Source: Pseudomonadota bacterium | GTDB taxonomy: Bacteria; Desulfobacterota; JADFVX01 | Length of the DNA: 6,218 bases | Direction of reading: 5' to 3' | Assembly (NCBI GenBank): GCA_015222555.1 | Contig: JADFVM010000113.1 | Coordinates: 1-6,218 of the forward strand | In this document: piece by piece, positions 5,771-6,218 of the stretch | Layout: each line of letters begins with the position of its first letter | How positions within the stretch are numbered: position 1 is the first letter of the stretch | Translations under genes and position numbers: made by a program | Notes under the pieces: model-generated | What the model was told of the DNA's origin: nothing | The model's database searches: none | Seen by the model: the letters and a program-made list of their open reading frames with translations, nothing else

Positions 5771-6218
5771 AAAGGGAAATGAAAAGCGGCGTTAATGTAT
5801 TGCGAAAGCCGATTCATGTAGATGAAACGCCTATTCATATCCAGCTGGAGCCTACAACGGCCTGTAATCTGGCATGTATTACCTGTCCTCATGAAGAGTA
5901 CGTTAAGAGAGCAAAACATATGACGCTTGATGAGTTTAAGCGGATATTTGATCAGATAAAGCCGCTGAAAGTGACACTGAGCGGCTTTGGAGAACCCTTT
6001 GCAAATCCAAAACTGCCGGACATGATATTCTATGCAAAAGATCATGGCGCATCGGTCAATACCACATCCAATATGACCCTCGTCAATGATCATCTGGCGG
6101 AAAAAATCGTCAATTCCCGCCTCGACCTGATCAAGGTATCCATCGACGCGGCAAAGCCTGAGACTTATCAAGATATCAGAGGAGAAGATAGTCATCAAAA
6201 GATTATTGAGGGTATTAA
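5767..6218 (+). CDS. Radical SAM enzyme (MoaA/SPASM-type N-terminal half), 3' partial
   Basis: The frame opens at ATG 5767 and runs without a stop to the right edge, giving 150 residues. After a short N-terminal lead (PIHVDETPIHIQLEPTTACN), the iron-sulfur ligands are C33, C37 and C40 in ACNLACITCPH (CX3CX2C). LSGFGEPF follows (the GGGEP-like SAM-contact motif), then NTTSNMTLV and IKVSIDAAKPETYQDIRG, the usual strand and helix pattern of the barrel. The IQLEPTTACNLACITC start is typical of radical SAM proteins that carry a C-terminal SPASM or twitch iron-sulfur domain, but that part lies outside the window. The start overlaps the glycosyltransferase stop (ATGA, 5767-5770) and has TAAGG 7 nt upstream; ATG 5779 is a less likely alternative. 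Its role is probably a modification step in the same pathway. A single-domain or peptide-modifying enzyme cannot be excluded without the remainder. Confidence 0.88.
   Translation, partial: MKREMKSGVNVLRKPIHVDETPIHIQLEPTTACNLACITCPHEEYVKRAKHMTLDEFKRIFDQIKPLKVTLSGFGEPFANPKLPDMIFYAKDHGASVNTTSNMTLVNDHLAEKIVNSRLDLIKVSIDAAKPETYQDIRGEDSHQKIIEGI

Noticed and set aside
5656..6198. A 180-codon open frame on the minus strand at the right end
   Set aside because: It lies antisense to the end of the glycosyltransferase and to the radical SAM gene, whose CX3CX2C and GEP motifs show that the plus strand is coding. The minus-strand translation has no recognisable domain.

Overview
The window holds seven genes, all on the + strand and tightly packed. 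The first and last are cut by the window edges. Together they look like the start or middle of a cell-surface polysaccharide or glycolipid gene cluster. It opens with a winged-helix regulator of the type found beside exopolysaccharide loci. Then come two SAM-dependent methyltransferases, a multipass membrane protein of the lysylphosphatidylglycerol-synthase transmembrane (flippase-like) family, a B12-binding radical SAM enzyme, a family 2 glycosyltransferase, and the first 150 codons of a second radical SAM enzyme. The gene content, a base composition that looks mid-range by eye (not counted), and the MarR-type 'EPS-associated' regulator suggest a Gram-negative anaerobe, for example of the Desulfobacterota (former Deltaproteobacteria) or a neighbouring phylum. 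This is an inference from gene style, not a taxonomic identification.

Layout: regulator (2-592), 1 nt gap, methyltransferase 1 (594-1295), a 101 nt gap with several hairpins (1296-1396), membrane protein (1397-2377), 4 nt overlap, methyltransferase 2 (2374-3213), 16 nt gap, B12 radical SAM enzyme (3230-4708), 3 nt gap, glycosyltransferase (4712-5770), 4 nt overlap, second radical SAM enzyme (5767 to the edge). The spacing suggests two co-transcribed blocks (regulator plus methyltransferase 1; membrane protein onward), or one operon interrupted by the hairpin region. No factor-independent terminator and no convincing sigma70 promoter is visible. No gene-free stretch exceeds about 100 bases.

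Working model (inference): the glycosyltransferase adds a sugar to a lipid-linked or polysaccharide intermediate, the methyltransferases and radical SAM enzymes decorate sugars or lipid carriers, and the membrane protein may move or modify a lipid-linked product. The regulator fuses a DNA-binding wing to a Rossmann-like domain and could couple expression to a metabolite. No step has a proven substrate here.

Four of the six visible start codons are not ATG (three TTG, one GTG), each chosen from Shine-Dalgarno placement and gene packing. Points worth a second look are the intergenic hairpin chain, the regulator's fused domain, the two-radical-SAM pathway, a small hairpin over the ribosome binding site of the B12 enzyme, a long inverted repeat inside methyltransferase 2, and a G8 tract in the glycosyltransferase. 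I see no CRISPR array, tRNA, rRNA, transposase or phage gene.
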